This document shows positions 1-8,252 of a stretch of DNA of 64,000 bases, one piece after another. Location of the stretch: assembly GCF_023155275.1 (NCBI RefSeq), contig NZ_JALMUV010000005.1:124001-188000 (forward strand). Reading direction: 5' to 3'. The stretch comes from Streptomyces rhizoryzae (lineage in GTDB: Bacteria > Actinomycetota > Actinomycetes > Streptomycetales > Streptomycetaceae). A model generated the notes under the pieces. The model had not been told where the DNA came from, ran no database searches, and was given only the letters and a program-made list of their open reading frames with translations. Position numbers and translations under genes: made by a program. How positions within the stretch are numbered: the stretch's first letter is position 1; each line of letters begins with the position of its first letter.

Positions 1-16
1 GCCGGTCCGGAGCACG

Positions 17-1936
17 GTGCGGCTGCGGCGGCCGGTCGACATCTGGCACAAACCGGCGCTCAGCGCCGTGGTGGCGCTCGGCGTCCCCGACCTCGTCCTG
101 TTCGGCCTGGGACGGCTGGACCTGGTGCTGTACACCTCCGCCGGAGCGATGTGCGCGCTGTACGCGCACGGGCTGCCGTACGCGGCGCGGGCCCGGACGC
201 TGCCGTGGGTGGTCCTCGGGATGGTGGCGAGCCTGGCGGTCGCGCTGACCGCGGCGTCGCTGGTCACCTCGGCCGCGGTGCTGGTGGTACTGGCCTCGCT
301 GGTCGCCGCCGCGCACAAGGTGCTGTGCGACGCGACCCGGATCGGGCCGCCGGGGAATCTGATCCTGACGTTCATCGCGGCCTCGGCCTTCTTCGTACCG
401 CAGCGGCCGGCGGAGGTGCTGCCGCACACCGGGCTGGCGCTGGCCACCGGGGCGTTCGCGTGGCTGGTCTGCATGGCGCCGGCGCTGGTACGGCCGCACG
501 GGCCGGAGCGGATCGCCACCGCACGGGCGCTGGAGGCGGCCGCCGGGCTGCTGCGGGCCCGGGCCGGAGCCGCCGGTTCCGCGCCGGCGGCCGGCGGGGC
601 CGAACCGGCCGCCGTGGCGCACGCCCGGCATGCCACCGCGGCCGCCGTGAACGCCGCCTGGCACACGCTGTTCCTGGTCCCGGCCCGTACGCCGGCGAAG
701 GCCGCGGCACGGGCGGGGCTGGAACGGCTGCTGGTACGGGCGGAGTCGGCGCTGGGCGGGGTACGGCGGGACGCGACCACGGAGGCCGGGCGCCTCGGCG
801 GCTGGGCGCGCGAGCTGCGCAGCGGGCGGCCGCTGCCCGAAGTGACGCTCTCCACGGCGGAGATCGAGGAACTGGCCGGGGTGGCCTGGGAGTCCGGGGT
901 GGCGCTCAAGACCGGGGCGGTGCTCGGGGAGGGGAGGATCCCGGGGGCCGGCGCGGCCCTGCGGGACGGCGCGAGCGGCGCGGCTCCGGAAGGCGGCGCC
1001 GCGCCGGAACCGGGCCAGGGCCCGGGGTCCGCCGGGGACCGTGCTGCCGCCGGAAGGCGTGGAGAGGCCGGACGGCGGATCGCTGCCGGAAGGCGCATCG
1101 CCGCCGGCGGGCACGGGCTGCGGCGGCCGGTGCCCGGGCGGGTGCGCGGGGTCCGGGCGGTGGTCGGGCGGCTGCGGCCCGGTTCGCCGCTGCTGCCCAT
1201 CGGGGCGCGGGTCGCGGTGGGCTGCGTGCTGGCGGGCTGGGCCTCGATGGCCGCCGGCGTCGGGCACCCGTACTGGGCGGTGGTGACCGCCGCGTCGATC
1301 TACCAGGCCAACACCACGCTCTCCTGGCAGCGCGCGTTCCAGCGCACGCTGGGGAACCTGCTGGGGCTGGCCCTGTACACCGCGCTGCTGCCGCTGGTCC
1401 ACACCGGGCACCTCGCGATGATCGTCCTGGCGCTGGCGTTCCAGCTGGGCGCGGAGGCGATGATCACCCGGAACTACTGGCTCGGCTCGGTGTGCGTGAC
1501 CCCGATGGCGCTGCTGCTGACCGAGTTCGGCCGGCCGCTGCCGGCCGGCACGCTGATCGCCGACCGGTGGCTGGACACCGTGGTCGGCGCGGCGGTCGGG
1601 CTGCTCTGCTGTGTGCTGGTCACCAACCGGCGGGCCGCCGACCGGATCGACCAGGCGCTGGAGCGGGTCGCGGCGGCCGAGGCGGCGGCGTCCCGGCTGC
1701 TGGCGGCCGGGCGGACGGGTGCGCTGGCCGGGGCGGATGCGCTGCGCGAGGCCGGCTGGGTGCGGGACCGGCTCGCCGGGTCGCTGGTCGAGCTGCGCGA
1801 GGCGGTGGAGGTGGCGGCCGGCGAGTGGTGGCAGCGGGCCCTCCCGGAGGAACGGATCACCCGCGCCGAACAGCAGGGCCACCGCACGCTGGCGGCGTTG
1901 GTCCGTCGCCTGAGCGCCCCGGCGCTGGCCGCCTGA
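17..1936 (+). CDS. FUSC-family inner-membrane protein (possibly 5'-partial)
   Basis: About 640 residues with two hydrophobic halves. The first (about residues 17-160) has four to five membrane spans; a long Ala/Gly/Arg-rich cytoplasmic stretch (about 160-390) follows, then a second membrane block (about 395-530) with the WAVVTAASIYQANTTLSW region typical of FUSC / aromatic-acid-exporter (AaeB, YccS) proteins, and a soluble tail. Known members are putative effluxers of aromatic acids; the substrate here is unknown. The frame is open to the left edge (no stop in the first 16 bases) and the family usually has a few residues before the RRPVDIW motif, so the true start may lie outside the window. 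A MarR gene 440 bp downstream on the same strand could regulate it, which is inference. Confidence 0.8.
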   Translation: MRLRRPVDIWHKPALSAVVALGVPDLVLFGLGRLDLVLYTSAGAMCALYAHGLPYAARARTLPWVVLGMVASLAVALTAASLVTSAAVLVVLASLVAAAHKVLCDATRIGPPGNLILTFIAASAFFVPQRPAEVLPHTGLALATGAFAWLVCMAPALVRPHGPERIATARALEAAAGLLRARAGAAGSAPAAGGAEPAAVAHARHATAAAVNAAWHTLFLVPARTPAKAAARAGLERLLVRAESALGGVRRDATTEAGRLGGWARELRSGRPLPEVTLSTAEIEELAGVAWESGVALKTGAVLGEGRIPGAGAALRDGASGAAPEGGAAPEPGQGPGSAGDRAAAGRRGEAGRRIAAGRRIAAGGHGLRRPVPGRVRGVRAVVGRLRPGSPLLPIGARVAVGCVLAGWASMAAGVGHPYWAVVTAASIYQANTTLSWQRAFQRTLGNLLGLALYTALLPLVHTGHLAMIVLALAFQLGAEAMITRNYWLGSVCVTPMALLLTEFGRPLPAGTLIADRWLDTVVGAAVGLLCCVLVTNRRAADRIDQALERVAAAEAAASRLLAAGRTGALAGADALREAGWVRDRLAGSLVELREAVEVAAGEWWQRALPEERITRAEQQGHRTLAALVRRLSAPALAA

Positions 1937-2375
1937 CGTGCCTGCCACCGGCATGACGGGGCGGGACCGCACCTCGTCTCGCCTGACCCTGCCTGGTCTC
2001 GCCTGACCCTGCCTGTTCTCGCCTGGCCTCGCCCGGCCGGTCGGGGCGTCGGGCAGCTGCGGGAGTGCGCCGATACGCGGGCGGCTTGCGGCCCGCGCCG
2101 AAGCCGGGCGGAAGGCCGGGAGGCGCCGAACGACCACGCGAGGGCCCACGCCGAAGCCTGCCGAGGCCCGGCCGCGCGGGAGTCCGGACGCGAGCCCGGC
2201 CTCGCGCCGCACCCCGACGGGCGGGCCGCACCGAAGCCCGCGAGAGCGCCCGGGCCGCCGCCCCGTCGTCGGCGTACCGGCACGCGGCCGACGGGGCGTG
2301 CGGGGCAGGCACAATGAGGGGTCGGGCAGTGGGCCGGGACACCGGCCGGACGGACGGGGCGAGAGGAGCGTGCGG
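1937..2375. other. Intergenic stretch between FUSC gene and marR
   Basis: About 440 bases without a gene I can support. The left part holds the short tandem repeat at 1981-2020. The rest is extremely GC-rich with several spurious overlapping open frames whose translations are Arg/Ala/Pro-rich and match nothing. The MarR ribosome-binding site (GAGAGGAG, 2361-2368) ends the region. Confidence 0.6.
1981..2020. repeat. 20-bp tandem repeat, two copies plus a degenerate third
   Basis: The unit GCCTGACCCTGCCTGGTCTC at 1981-2000 is repeated at 2001-2020 with one mismatch and decays into a third partial copy to about 2035. It lies 45 bp after the FUSC stop codon. No function is apparent. Confidence 0.8.
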
Positions 2376-2882
2376 GTGACCGAGGACATCGTCGCGGGGG
2401 TGCTGCGGCAGTGGCAGCAGGTGCACCCGGGGCTGGACACCGGCCCGATGGCGGTGATCGGACGGCTCAACCGCTGTTCCGCGCTGCTCCAGCAGGCCGC
2501 CGACGCGCCGCTGCGGCGGGCGGGACTGACCCGGCCCGAGTTCGACATCCTCGGCACGCTGCGCCGGATGGACCGTGAGCTGACGCCGGGCCGGGTGGCC
2601 CGGGAGACCTTCGCGTCGGGCGCGGCGGTCACCAAACGCGTACGGCAGCTGGAGGCACGCGGGTTGATCAGCCGCCGGCCGGACGACCGGGACCGGCGGG
2701 TCGCCCACCTCTCACTCACCGGTGAAGGCCGCGAGGTCATCGACCGGCTGCTGCCCGAGCAGTTGCGGTACGAGGCCGCGCTGCTGGAAGGCATCGGCGA
2801 GGAGCGGCAGGAGGAACTGTCCACGGCGCTCGGTGAGTTGCTGGTGGTGCTGGAGGGCCGGCTCGCGAGCCTGATGGACTGA
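2376..2882 (+). CDS. MarR-family transcriptional regulator
   Basis: 168 residues, usual MarR length. The winged-helix core is clear: a helix-turn-helix around LTRPEFDILGTLRR...LTPGRVARETFASGAAVTKRV, then the wing with the DDRDRR motif and a C-terminal dimerisation helix. I chose the GTG at 2376 because GAGGAG sits 7 bases upstream; an in-frame GTG at 2370 lies too close to it, and earlier codons encode an unconserved leader. MarR proteins usually repress an efflux or stress gene and release DNA on binding a phenolic ligand. The upstream FUSC gene is the nearest candidate target, but no operator palindrome was recognised. Confidence 0.85.
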   Translation: MTEDIVAGVLRQWQQVHPGLDTGPMAVIGRLNRCSALLQQAADAPLRRAGLTRPEFDILGTLRRMDRELTPGRVARETFASGAAVTKRVRQLEARGLISRRPDDRDRRVAHLSLTGEGREVIDRLLPEQLRYEAALLEGIGEERQEELSTALGELLVVLEGRLASLMD

Positions 2883-2883
2883 C

Positions 2884-2948
2884 CGAGTGGCTGACTGACT
2901 GAGTGGCTGAGTGGCTGGCCGGCTGACTGGCTGGCCGGCTGAGCGACT
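2884..2948. repeat. Low-complexity GGCTG(A/G)CTG tract
   Basis: Directly after the marR stop codon is a run of about 65 bases made from overlapping GTGGCTGACTG / GGCTGGCCGGCTG units. Repeats of this type arise by slippage. It could fold, but no clear stem followed by a T-run is present. Confidence 0.7.
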
Positions 2949-3012
2949 CGGCGTCATGGCCGACAGCTCGTTGCGTCAGCCGCTCCCCCATCCCCCCGGG
3001 AACGGTGCGGCC

Positions 3013-3339
3013 TCACTCGCCCGGGAACGGTTCGTCGCTCCAGCGGAACCAGGCCGCGTCGTCCTCGATGTGCAGCAGGAATTCCGCGACCGGGCCGTCC
3101 GGGGCGATCAGCCGGACACCGTCGCTGGCGCGCGCGTACGCCTCCTCCCAGGCGGTCGGGTCGTCGTCGAGGGTGTCGAGGAGGGCCAGTTCGCGGGCGA
3201 AGTGCGGTCGCAGCTCGGCGAAGGCGGGGCCGGGGACGAAGCGCCCGTTCAGCCACGGGAAGTCGGCCTGGGTGACGGTGATCTCCCCGACCACGTCCGT
3301 ACCGCGTTCCACCCGCCAGATCTCCCCGATGTACGCCAT
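3013..3339 (-). CDS. Hypothetical protein, 108 aa
   Basis: Not recognised as a characterised family. A small acidic soluble protein (MAYIGEIWRV...), rich in Trp/Phe, with no membrane span or signal peptide. The ATG at 3339 is preceded by GGGAGG at a suitable distance; the longer in-frame opening up to 3576 encodes an Ala/Arg/Ser-rich leader and is unlikely to be translated. It lies downstream of, and in the same direction as, the TetR gene with a 236-bp gap, so it could be co-transcribed. Codon usage is typical of real Streptomyces genes. Confidence 0.65.
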   Translation of the reverse strand: MAYIGEIWRVERGTDVVGEITVTQADFPWLNGRFVPGPAFAELRPHFARELALLDTLDDDPTAWEEAYARASDGVRLIAPDGPVAEFLLHIEDDAAWFRWSDEPFPGE

Positions 3340-3575
3340 TGCCGCCTCCCGTTGGCCGTGCCAGTGGCGCGCGGAAGCGCCCGGCCGGGATCCGGTCGGG
3401 GCGAGTCCTGCGCGTCGGTCGGACGACAGGATGGCAGACCCCGCGGGAGCGCCGAGCGCGGTGGCGGGAATGCGCGGGAAGCGAGACGGGAACGGCGGCA
3501 GGAAGGGCGGCTGCCCCACCCCGTGGGAGACAGCCGCGGCCCGTGCGGAGGCGGCCTCGGTCCGCGCGGACGCCA

Positions 3576-4256
3576 TCAGTCCCTCCCGGCGGTGTCCGGA
3601 CCGGCCGGGTGGGCCGGGGGGTCCGAGCCCTCTGGCCGGTCCGCGCGGTCCGGCCGGGCCGGGCCGAAGAGGGTGGTCAGGTGGCGGTCGAGGAGGGCCA
3701 GGGCCTGGTCGGGGCCGTGGACGCCGAGCAGGACGTAGGAGGCCAGGCCGTCGGTGAGGCTGATCAGCAGCATGGCCTCGTCCTCGGTGGCGCGCTCCGG
3801 CGGGATGTCGCCGCGCTCGGCGGCCAGCCGCAGCTGGTCGGCGAAGAAGTCGCGGAGCCGGGGGATGCCGTCCCGGGCCTCGGCGCCGAGGGCCGGGTCG
3901 TGGACGGCGCGGGAGTAGTAGGCGGCGCCGACCAGGAGGCCGGCGCGGCTCTCGGCGTCGAGGGGCAGCATGCCGGCGCAGCAGGCACGGAGCACCGTGC
4001 GCGGGGTCGGTTCGTCCTCCAGGGCCTCGATGCGCTGCCGGATGCGTTCGGTGGCCAGCCGGTTGATGTTGCGGAGGGCGTACAGCAGCAGGTCGTCCTT
4101 GGTGCGGAAGTAGTGCTGGACCCGGCCGAGCGAGACACCGGCCTCGGCGGCGACGTCGCGCAGGCTGACGCCGTCCACGCCCCGGGTGTTCGCGAGCCGC
4201 CAGAGCGCCGCCGAGATCTCCCGGCGCCGGGCTTCGTGATCCACCTTCTTGGGCAC
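3576..4256 (-). CDS. TetR/AcrR-family transcriptional regulator
   Basis: 226 residues. The N-terminal TetR DNA-binding domain (about 10-56) has the helix-turn-helix VSLRDVAAEAGVSLGRVQHYF followed by RTKDDLLLYAL, as in classic TetR proteins. The rest is an all-helical ligand domain ending in a Pro/Asp-rich tail. It is a likely repressor released by a small ligand. The ATG start (MPKKVDHEAR) fits the family's N-terminus. It is divergent from the PH-domain pair at 4636-6731, and a palindrome CGTTATAACG lies on the candidate promoter of that pair (4541-4550), so it may control those genes; the link is inferred from position. Confidence 0.85.
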   Translation of the reverse strand: MPKKVDHEARRREISAALWRLANTRGVDGVSLRDVAAEAGVSLGRVQHYFRTKDDLLLYALRNINRLATERIRQRIEALEDEPTPRTVLRACCAGMLPLDAESRAGLLVGAAYYSRAVHDPALGAEARDGIPRLRDFFADQLRLAAERGDIPPERATEDEAMLLISLTDGLASYVLLGVHGPDQALALLDRHLTTLFGPARPDRADRPEGSDPPAHPAGPDTAGRD

Positions 4257-4635
4257 GGGGTTCCTCAGCCTTCCGGTTCTTCCCAGTGCTCTCCGGGTCT
4301 TCCCGGTTCGCTCTGGTTCGTTCGCTCTGGTTCTTTCTGGTTTCTTCGCGGCCGTACGGAACGGTCCGGTCGTGCGGAACGGTTCAGTGGTGCCGGTCCG
4401 GCGACGCCGGCCCGGTGGTGCGGGCCGCTCATCCCGGGCCCGCGATCCGGCGTCCTTCCTCGTGCGGCGGCACCTCGGGCGGCGTCCGGGGCCCCATCGC
4501 CCCGTCCACGCAGCGGGCGGTTTTTACAAGTCGCTCGTACCGTTATAACGTACCGGAAGCAATACGTTTGACTTGGGAAGCTTGAGTTGGGCAACGCCGG
4601 CCGGGAACGCCGGCGTGGGACACAGGGGGATCCTC
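4257..4635. other. Divergent intergenic region tetR / PH-domain operon
   Basis: About 380 bases. 4265-4360 is a CT-rich low-complexity stretch built from TTCTTCC / CTCTGGTTC-type repeats. 4360-4515 is GC-rich without recognisable signals. 4521-4575 is unusually AT-rich for this genome and carries the candidate promoter and palindrome listed separately. Confidence 0.6.
4523..4551 (+). promoter_or_regulatory. Candidate promoter with palindromic operator CGTTATAACG
   Basis: TTTACA at 4523-4528 and TAACGT at 4546-4551 are separated by 17 bases, a plausible -35/-10 pair reading toward the PH-domain genes. The perfect 10-bp palindrome CGTTATAACG (4541-4550) overlaps the -10, and GTAC flanks it on both sides (4537-4540 and 4550-4553). 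This is the layout expected for a repressor site, possibly for the neighbouring TetR protein. Only the palindrome is seen; its use is inference. Confidence 0.4.
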
Positions 4636-5154
4636 ATGGGCGAGCACGCCGCACCGCTTCTCCGACCGCCGCGCCATCGCGTCGATCCACGCGCCCGCAG
4701 CTGGTGGCGGGCCCAGGCGCTGCTGGCCGTCAGCGGTCCGCTGGTCCTGACGGCGGTGGCGCTGGGGGCGCTGTCGGCGCTCTTCTTCCCGGGGGCGCTG
4801 CCGTGGCTGGGGCCGCTGCTGCTGGTCGTGCTGGTGCTGCCGGCGGTGGGCTATCTGCTGGTCATGCCGCGGATGCGGTACGCGGTGCACGCCTGGGAGC
4901 TGGGCGAGAAGGCGGTCTACGCGGCGGGCGGCTGGTGCTGGCAGCAGCGGCGGATCGCGCCGCTGTCGCGGGTGCAGACCGTGGACACCGTGCGGGGCCC
5001 GGTGCAGCGGCGGTTCGGGCTGGCGACGGTGACCGTCACCACCGCGTCCACCGCCGGCGACATCAAGATCGCCGGGCTGTCCGAGGCGGACGCCGAGGAG
5101 CTGTCGCGGCGGATCGGCGAGGCGACGCAGGACGTGCCGGGGGATGCCACATGA
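4636..5154 (+). CDS. PH-domain membrane protein, YdbS-like
   Basis: 172 residues. Two membrane spans (about 28-80) precede a bacterial pleckstrin-homology domain (bPH2, about 85-165) with the YAVHAWELGEKAVYAAGGW...RVQTVDTVRGPVQRRFGL pattern typical of YdbS-type proteins. In Bacillus, ydbS/ydbT products act at the membrane and help resist some antimicrobial peptides; no function is shown for this pair. The ATG at 4636 follows AGGGGGA by 5 bases. The stop overlaps the next start (ATGA), so the two proteins are translationally coupled and probably act together. Confidence 0.8.
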   Translation: MGEHAAPLLRPPRHRVDPRARSWWRAQALLAVSGPLVLTAVALGALSALFFPGALPWLGPLLLVVLVLPAVGYLLVMPRMRYAVHAWELGEKAVYAAGGWCWQQRRIAPLSRVQTVDTVRGPVQRRFGLATVTVTTASTAGDIKIAGLSEADAEELSRRIGEATQDVPGDAT

Positions 5155-6731
5155 GCGCCACACCCACCGCACCGGCCACCCCTGTCACCGCCCCCGCTCC
5201 GGAGTGGCGCCGGCTGAGTCCGCGGACGCTGCTGGTGCACTGCGGCTGGCTGGTGGCGCCGCTCGGGTCGCTGCTGCTGACCGCGCTGGCCACCGGGGGC
5301 CGGATCACCACCGGGGCGTGGTTCACCCTCGGCGGCATCGGTGCCGCGTTCGCCCTGGCCACCCTGGCCGGGCTGGTCCGGTGGGCGCGGACGGAGTTCC
5401 GGGTCACCGGGGAGAACCTGGAGGTCCGCAGCGGGCTGCTGACCCGGCGGCTGCGCAGTGTGCCGCTGCGCCGGGTCCGCACCGTCGACCTGACCGCGTC
5501 GCCGGTGCACCGGCTGCTGGGCGTCACCGTCCTGCGGGCCGGTACGGCCGGTTCCGGGCTGCGCGCCGGCGAACTGTCGCTGGAGGCACTGCCGGTGGCC
5601 GAGGCGGAGCGGCTGCGGGCCGAACTGCTCGCCCGCGCGGACCTCGGCGCGGCGACCGAGGACCCGGTGCTGGCGCGGATCAGCTGGCGGTGGCTGCGGT
5701 ACGCGCCGCTCACCTTCTGGGTGGTCGGCGGGGTGTTCGCGGCGGGCGGTTCGGCGTACCGGGCCCTGCACGAGATGGGCATCGAGCCGTGGAAACTGGG
5801 TTTCGTGCGGCGGGCGTTCGCCGAGTTCGGCAACGGAATGCTGTGGCTGACGGTGCCGGCGGCACTGCTGGCGGTGATCGCGCTGGGTTCGGTGGGGGCG
5901 GTGGTCCTCTACGTCGAGAACTGGTGGGGGTACCGCCTGGAGTGGTCCGACGCGGCCACCCTGCGGGTGCGCCGGGGGCTGCTGACGACCCGGTCGGTGA
6001 CCATCGAACGGGCCCGGCTGCGCGGGGTGGTGCTGCGCGAACCGCTGCTGCTGCGGGCCGGCGGCGGGGCCACGGTGCGGGCGGTGGCCGGCGGCCTGGG
6101 CAACAAGGAGGAGAACCGCAAGCGCAGCGGGCTGCTGCCGCCGGCGCCGCGCCGGGAGGCGGTCCGGGTGGCCGCGGGCACACTCCGGGCCCCGTTCCCG
6201 GACCCCGGCTCAGAACTGACGGAGCGTCAGGACGGGGTGCGGCTGACGGCGCACCCCCGGGCGGCGCTGCGCCGGCGGCGGGTGCGCGGGCTGCTGTACG
6301 GGGTGCTGCCCGGCACGGCGCTGGCGGCGGGCCTGGGCGCGGCGTTCACGCCCGTACTGCTGCACGTCGCGTGGGGCTACGCGGTGGTGGCCGCACCGGT
6401 GGCGCTGTGGCTGGCCCGGGACGCGTACCGGAGCCTGGGGCACGGGATCGCGGGTGAGCATCTGGTGCTCCGCTCGGGCACGTTCAGCCGGGACACCGTG
6501 GCGCTGCGGCGGGACGCGGTCGCGGCGTGGACGTTCCGCACCTCGCCGTTCACCCGGCGGGCGGGGCTGGTGACGCTCACCGCGGCGGTGGCGGCCGGCG
6601 AGGAGGCGTACCGGGTGCGGGACCTCGGTGCGGGGGCGGCGCCCGGGTTCGCGGCGGCGGCAACTCCGGGCATTCTGGATGAATTCCTCGTGCGGCCGGA
6701 ACGCGGGGGTGATCCGGCGTCCGTGACATGA
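5151..6731 (+). CDS. PH-domain membrane protein, YdbT-like
   Basis: 526 residues, second gene of the coupled pair. Repeated membrane pairs alternate with three bPH2-type domains (about 75-160, 270-350 and 430-510), each with the motif of YdbT proteins, for example FRVTGENLEVRSGLLTRRLR and ASPVHRLLGVT. The ATG at 5151 overlaps the stop codon of the upstream gene. The partner arrangement small-PH / large-PH is conserved across Gram-positives. The protein is probably a membrane scaffold of unknown ligand. Confidence 0.8.
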   Translation: MSATPTAPATPVTAPAPEWRRLSPRTLLVHCGWLVAPLGSLLLTALATGGRITTGAWFTLGGIGAAFALATLAGLVRWARTEFRVTGENLEVRSGLLTRRLRSVPLRRVRTVDLTASPVHRLLGVTVLRAGTAGSGLRAGELSLEALPVAEAERLRAELLARADLGAATEDPVLARISWRWLRYAPLTFWVVGGVFAAGGSAYRALHEMGIEPWKLGFVRRAFAEFGNGMLWLTVPAALLAVIALGSVGAVVLYVENWWGYRLEWSDAATLRVRRGLLTTRSVTIERARLRGVVLREPLLLRAGGGATVRAVAGGLGNKEENRKRSGLLPPAPRREAVRVAAGTLRAPFPDPGSELTERQDGVRLTAHPRAALRRRRVRGLLYGVLPGTALAAGLGAAFTPVLLHVAWGYAVVAAPVALWLARDAYRSLGHGIAGEHLVLRSGTFSRDTVALRRDAVAAWTFRTSPFTRRAGLVTLTAAVAAGEEAYRVRDLGAGAAPGFAAAATPGILDEFLVRPERGGDPASVT

Positions 6732-6834
6732 CACAGATCACACCTAGGCGTGATGCACGGTGAGCCCGGACACACCGTCCTAGAGGACGACCGTTGCCCC
6801 GTGACCGGGGGCCGACAGCGAGGGAGCCGCCGCG

Positions 6835-7245
6835 ATGCACACCGCCATCGACCATGCCGTACAGGTACGACTCCTCGCGACGTCGGTCGGGCACGCGGTG
6901 CCGGCGGTGCTGCACTACCAGCGGGCCGATCCGCTGGCGGTACGGATGACCTTCCCACCGGAGATCTCGCTGGACGGCGCGGCGGTGGACTGGGCGTTCG
7001 CCCGGGACCTGCTCGCCGAGGGGCTGCGGACCACGGCGGGCCGGGGCGATGTGCGGGTGCGGCCGTCGGGACCGGACCGGACGGTGATGGAGTTCCACGC
7101 CGACGAGGGCGTGGCGATGGTGCAGTTGCGGACCGAGGACGTGCGGCGGTTCCTGGCCCGCTCCTACGAGGCGGTGCCGGCCGGGGAGGAAGAGGTGTTC
7201 CTCGGGGTGGACCGCGGGCTGGCGGAGCTGTTCGGGACCGCGTGA
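6835..7245 (+). CDS. SsgA-like (SALP) sporulation/cell-division protein
   Basis: 136 residues, the standard size for SsgA-like proteins, which occur only in morphologically complex actinomycetes. The signature run is present: a ligand-type beta domain with LHYQRADPLAVRMTF, then WAFARDLLAEGLRTTAGRGDVRVRPS, and a C-terminal part ending in LGVDRGLAELFG. Family members (SsgA, SsgB and others) control septum placement, peptidoglycan maintenance and spore maturation. I cannot assign which paralogue this is. The ATG at 6835 follows GGGAGCC. It stands alone and converges on the deacetylase gene. Confidence 0.85.
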   Translation: MHTAIDHAVQVRLLATSVGHAVPAVLHYQRADPLAVRMTFPPEISLDGAAVDWAFARDLLAEGLRTTAGRGDVRVRPSGPDRTVMEFHADEGVAMVQLRTEDVRRFLARSYEAVPAGEEEVFLGVDRGLAELFGTA

Positions 7246-7279
7246 GCGGAGCCGGCCGGGCGCCTCACGGTTCCGGCCG

Positions 7280-7303
7280 GGCGCCCCGCGGGTGCGGGGC
7301 GCC
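7280..7303. terminator. Hairpin between convergent genes (bidirectional terminator)
   Basis: GGCGCCCCGC (7280-7289) and GCGGGGCGCC (7294-7303) form a perfect 10-bp stem with a 4-base loop in the 67-bp gap between two converging genes. There is no T-run, which is common for streptomycete terminators. Confidence 0.6.
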
Positions 7304-7312
7304 GGTGGCGGG

Positions 7313-8095
7313 TCAGCGCTGCGGGAAGCCGAAGCCGTAGCCCTGCTGCTTCATCCACGGCAGCAGGCGCTCCAGGGCCGCGACCGTGCGGGCGCGGTTG
7401 CCGCCGCCGTCGTGGAAGAGGACGGTCGGGCCGTTGCGGAGTTCGCCGCGGACCCTCGCCTCGATGCCGGCGACGCTGCCGCCCTCGAAGTCCTTGCTGT
7501 CGACGTTCCAGCCCAGCGGGCGCATCCCGTGGTCGGCGGCGAGCTTGCGGCTGTAGGGGGTGAAGGCGCCGCCGGGCGCGCGGTAGTAGTCGACCCGGGC
7601 GCCGCCCGCCGCGTCCTCGATCATCTTCTGGGCATCGAGGATCTGCCGGGACTGGTAGCTCTCCGGCCGGTGGTCCATGGCGGTGTTGTGGTCCGTGGTG
7701 TGGTCGCAGAGCCGGTGGCCGTCGGCCACCACCTTCTTGACCAGGTCGGGGTGGGCGGCGGCCTGCGGGCCGATCATGCAGAAGGTCGCCTTGACGCCGT
7801 TCTCCTTCAGGACCGCGAGGACCTTCGGGGTCCAGACGGGGTCCGGGCCGTCGTCGATGGTGATGTTCAGGCTGCGGCCGGGGCGGTCCGAGGCGTGCAC
7901 GATGGACGGGTCGACCGGCGCGGTGCGCGGCGGCTGGGCCGGCATGTGGGCGGACCCGACGGTGTCGGCCTCGGCGCTCGGCTGGAGGAGCGCGAAGGCC
8001 CCCACGGCCGCCAAGGAGGCCACCGCGGCGGTGGTCACGCCGATGATGCCGCTCTCGATCCCGAAGCGCCGTCCCCTGCCGAAGCGCCGTGCCAT
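7313..8095 (-). CDS. Polysaccharide deacetylase (NodB / CE4), membrane-anchored or secreted
   Basis: 260 residues. An N-terminal basic segment and hydrophobic span (about 13-38) act as anchor or signal, followed by a NodB domain. Carbohydrate-esterase-4 motifs are readable: motif 1 ITIDDGPDP (Asp pair), motif 2 CDHTTDH (HxxxH metal pair), motif 3 RAPGG, motif 4 GWNVDSKD and motif 5 LFHDGGG. Enzymes of this family remove acetyl groups from chitin, peptidoglycan or similar polymers using a metal ion. The start at 8095 is the last Met before the basic/hydrophobic segment, with a G-rich ribosome-binding site; an ATG at 8113 is possible. It diverges from the two-component operon. Confidence 0.85.
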   Translation of the reverse strand: MARRFGRGRRFGIESGIIGVTTAAVASLAAVGAFALLQPSAEADTVGSAHMPAQPPRTAPVDPSIVHASDRPGRSLNITIDDGPDPVWTPKVLAVLKENGVKATFCMIGPQAAAHPDLVKKVVADGHRLCDHTTDHNTAMDHRPESYQSRQILDAQKMIEDAAGGARVDYYRAPGGAFTPYSRKLAADHGMRPLGWNVDSKDFEGGSVAGIEARVRGELRNGPTVLFHDGGGNRARTVAALERLLPWMKQQGYGFGFPQR

Positions 8096-8252
8096 GTCGT
8101 GCCCGCCCCTCATCTGCTGTGCTGGTGTTTCCCGGTCGGTGGCGTGGTGTGCCCCTTTGCACGGACGCCGTTTCCACCACCTCAGATGCACGGGAGGGCG
8201 GGCCGGATGCACCTGTTACGGATCCATCATGAAACTTGTCGATACTGGACCC

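Noticed and set aside
1937..2375. Small open frames in the left intergenic region
   Set aside because: Arg/Pro/Ala-rich translations with no start signal or domain.
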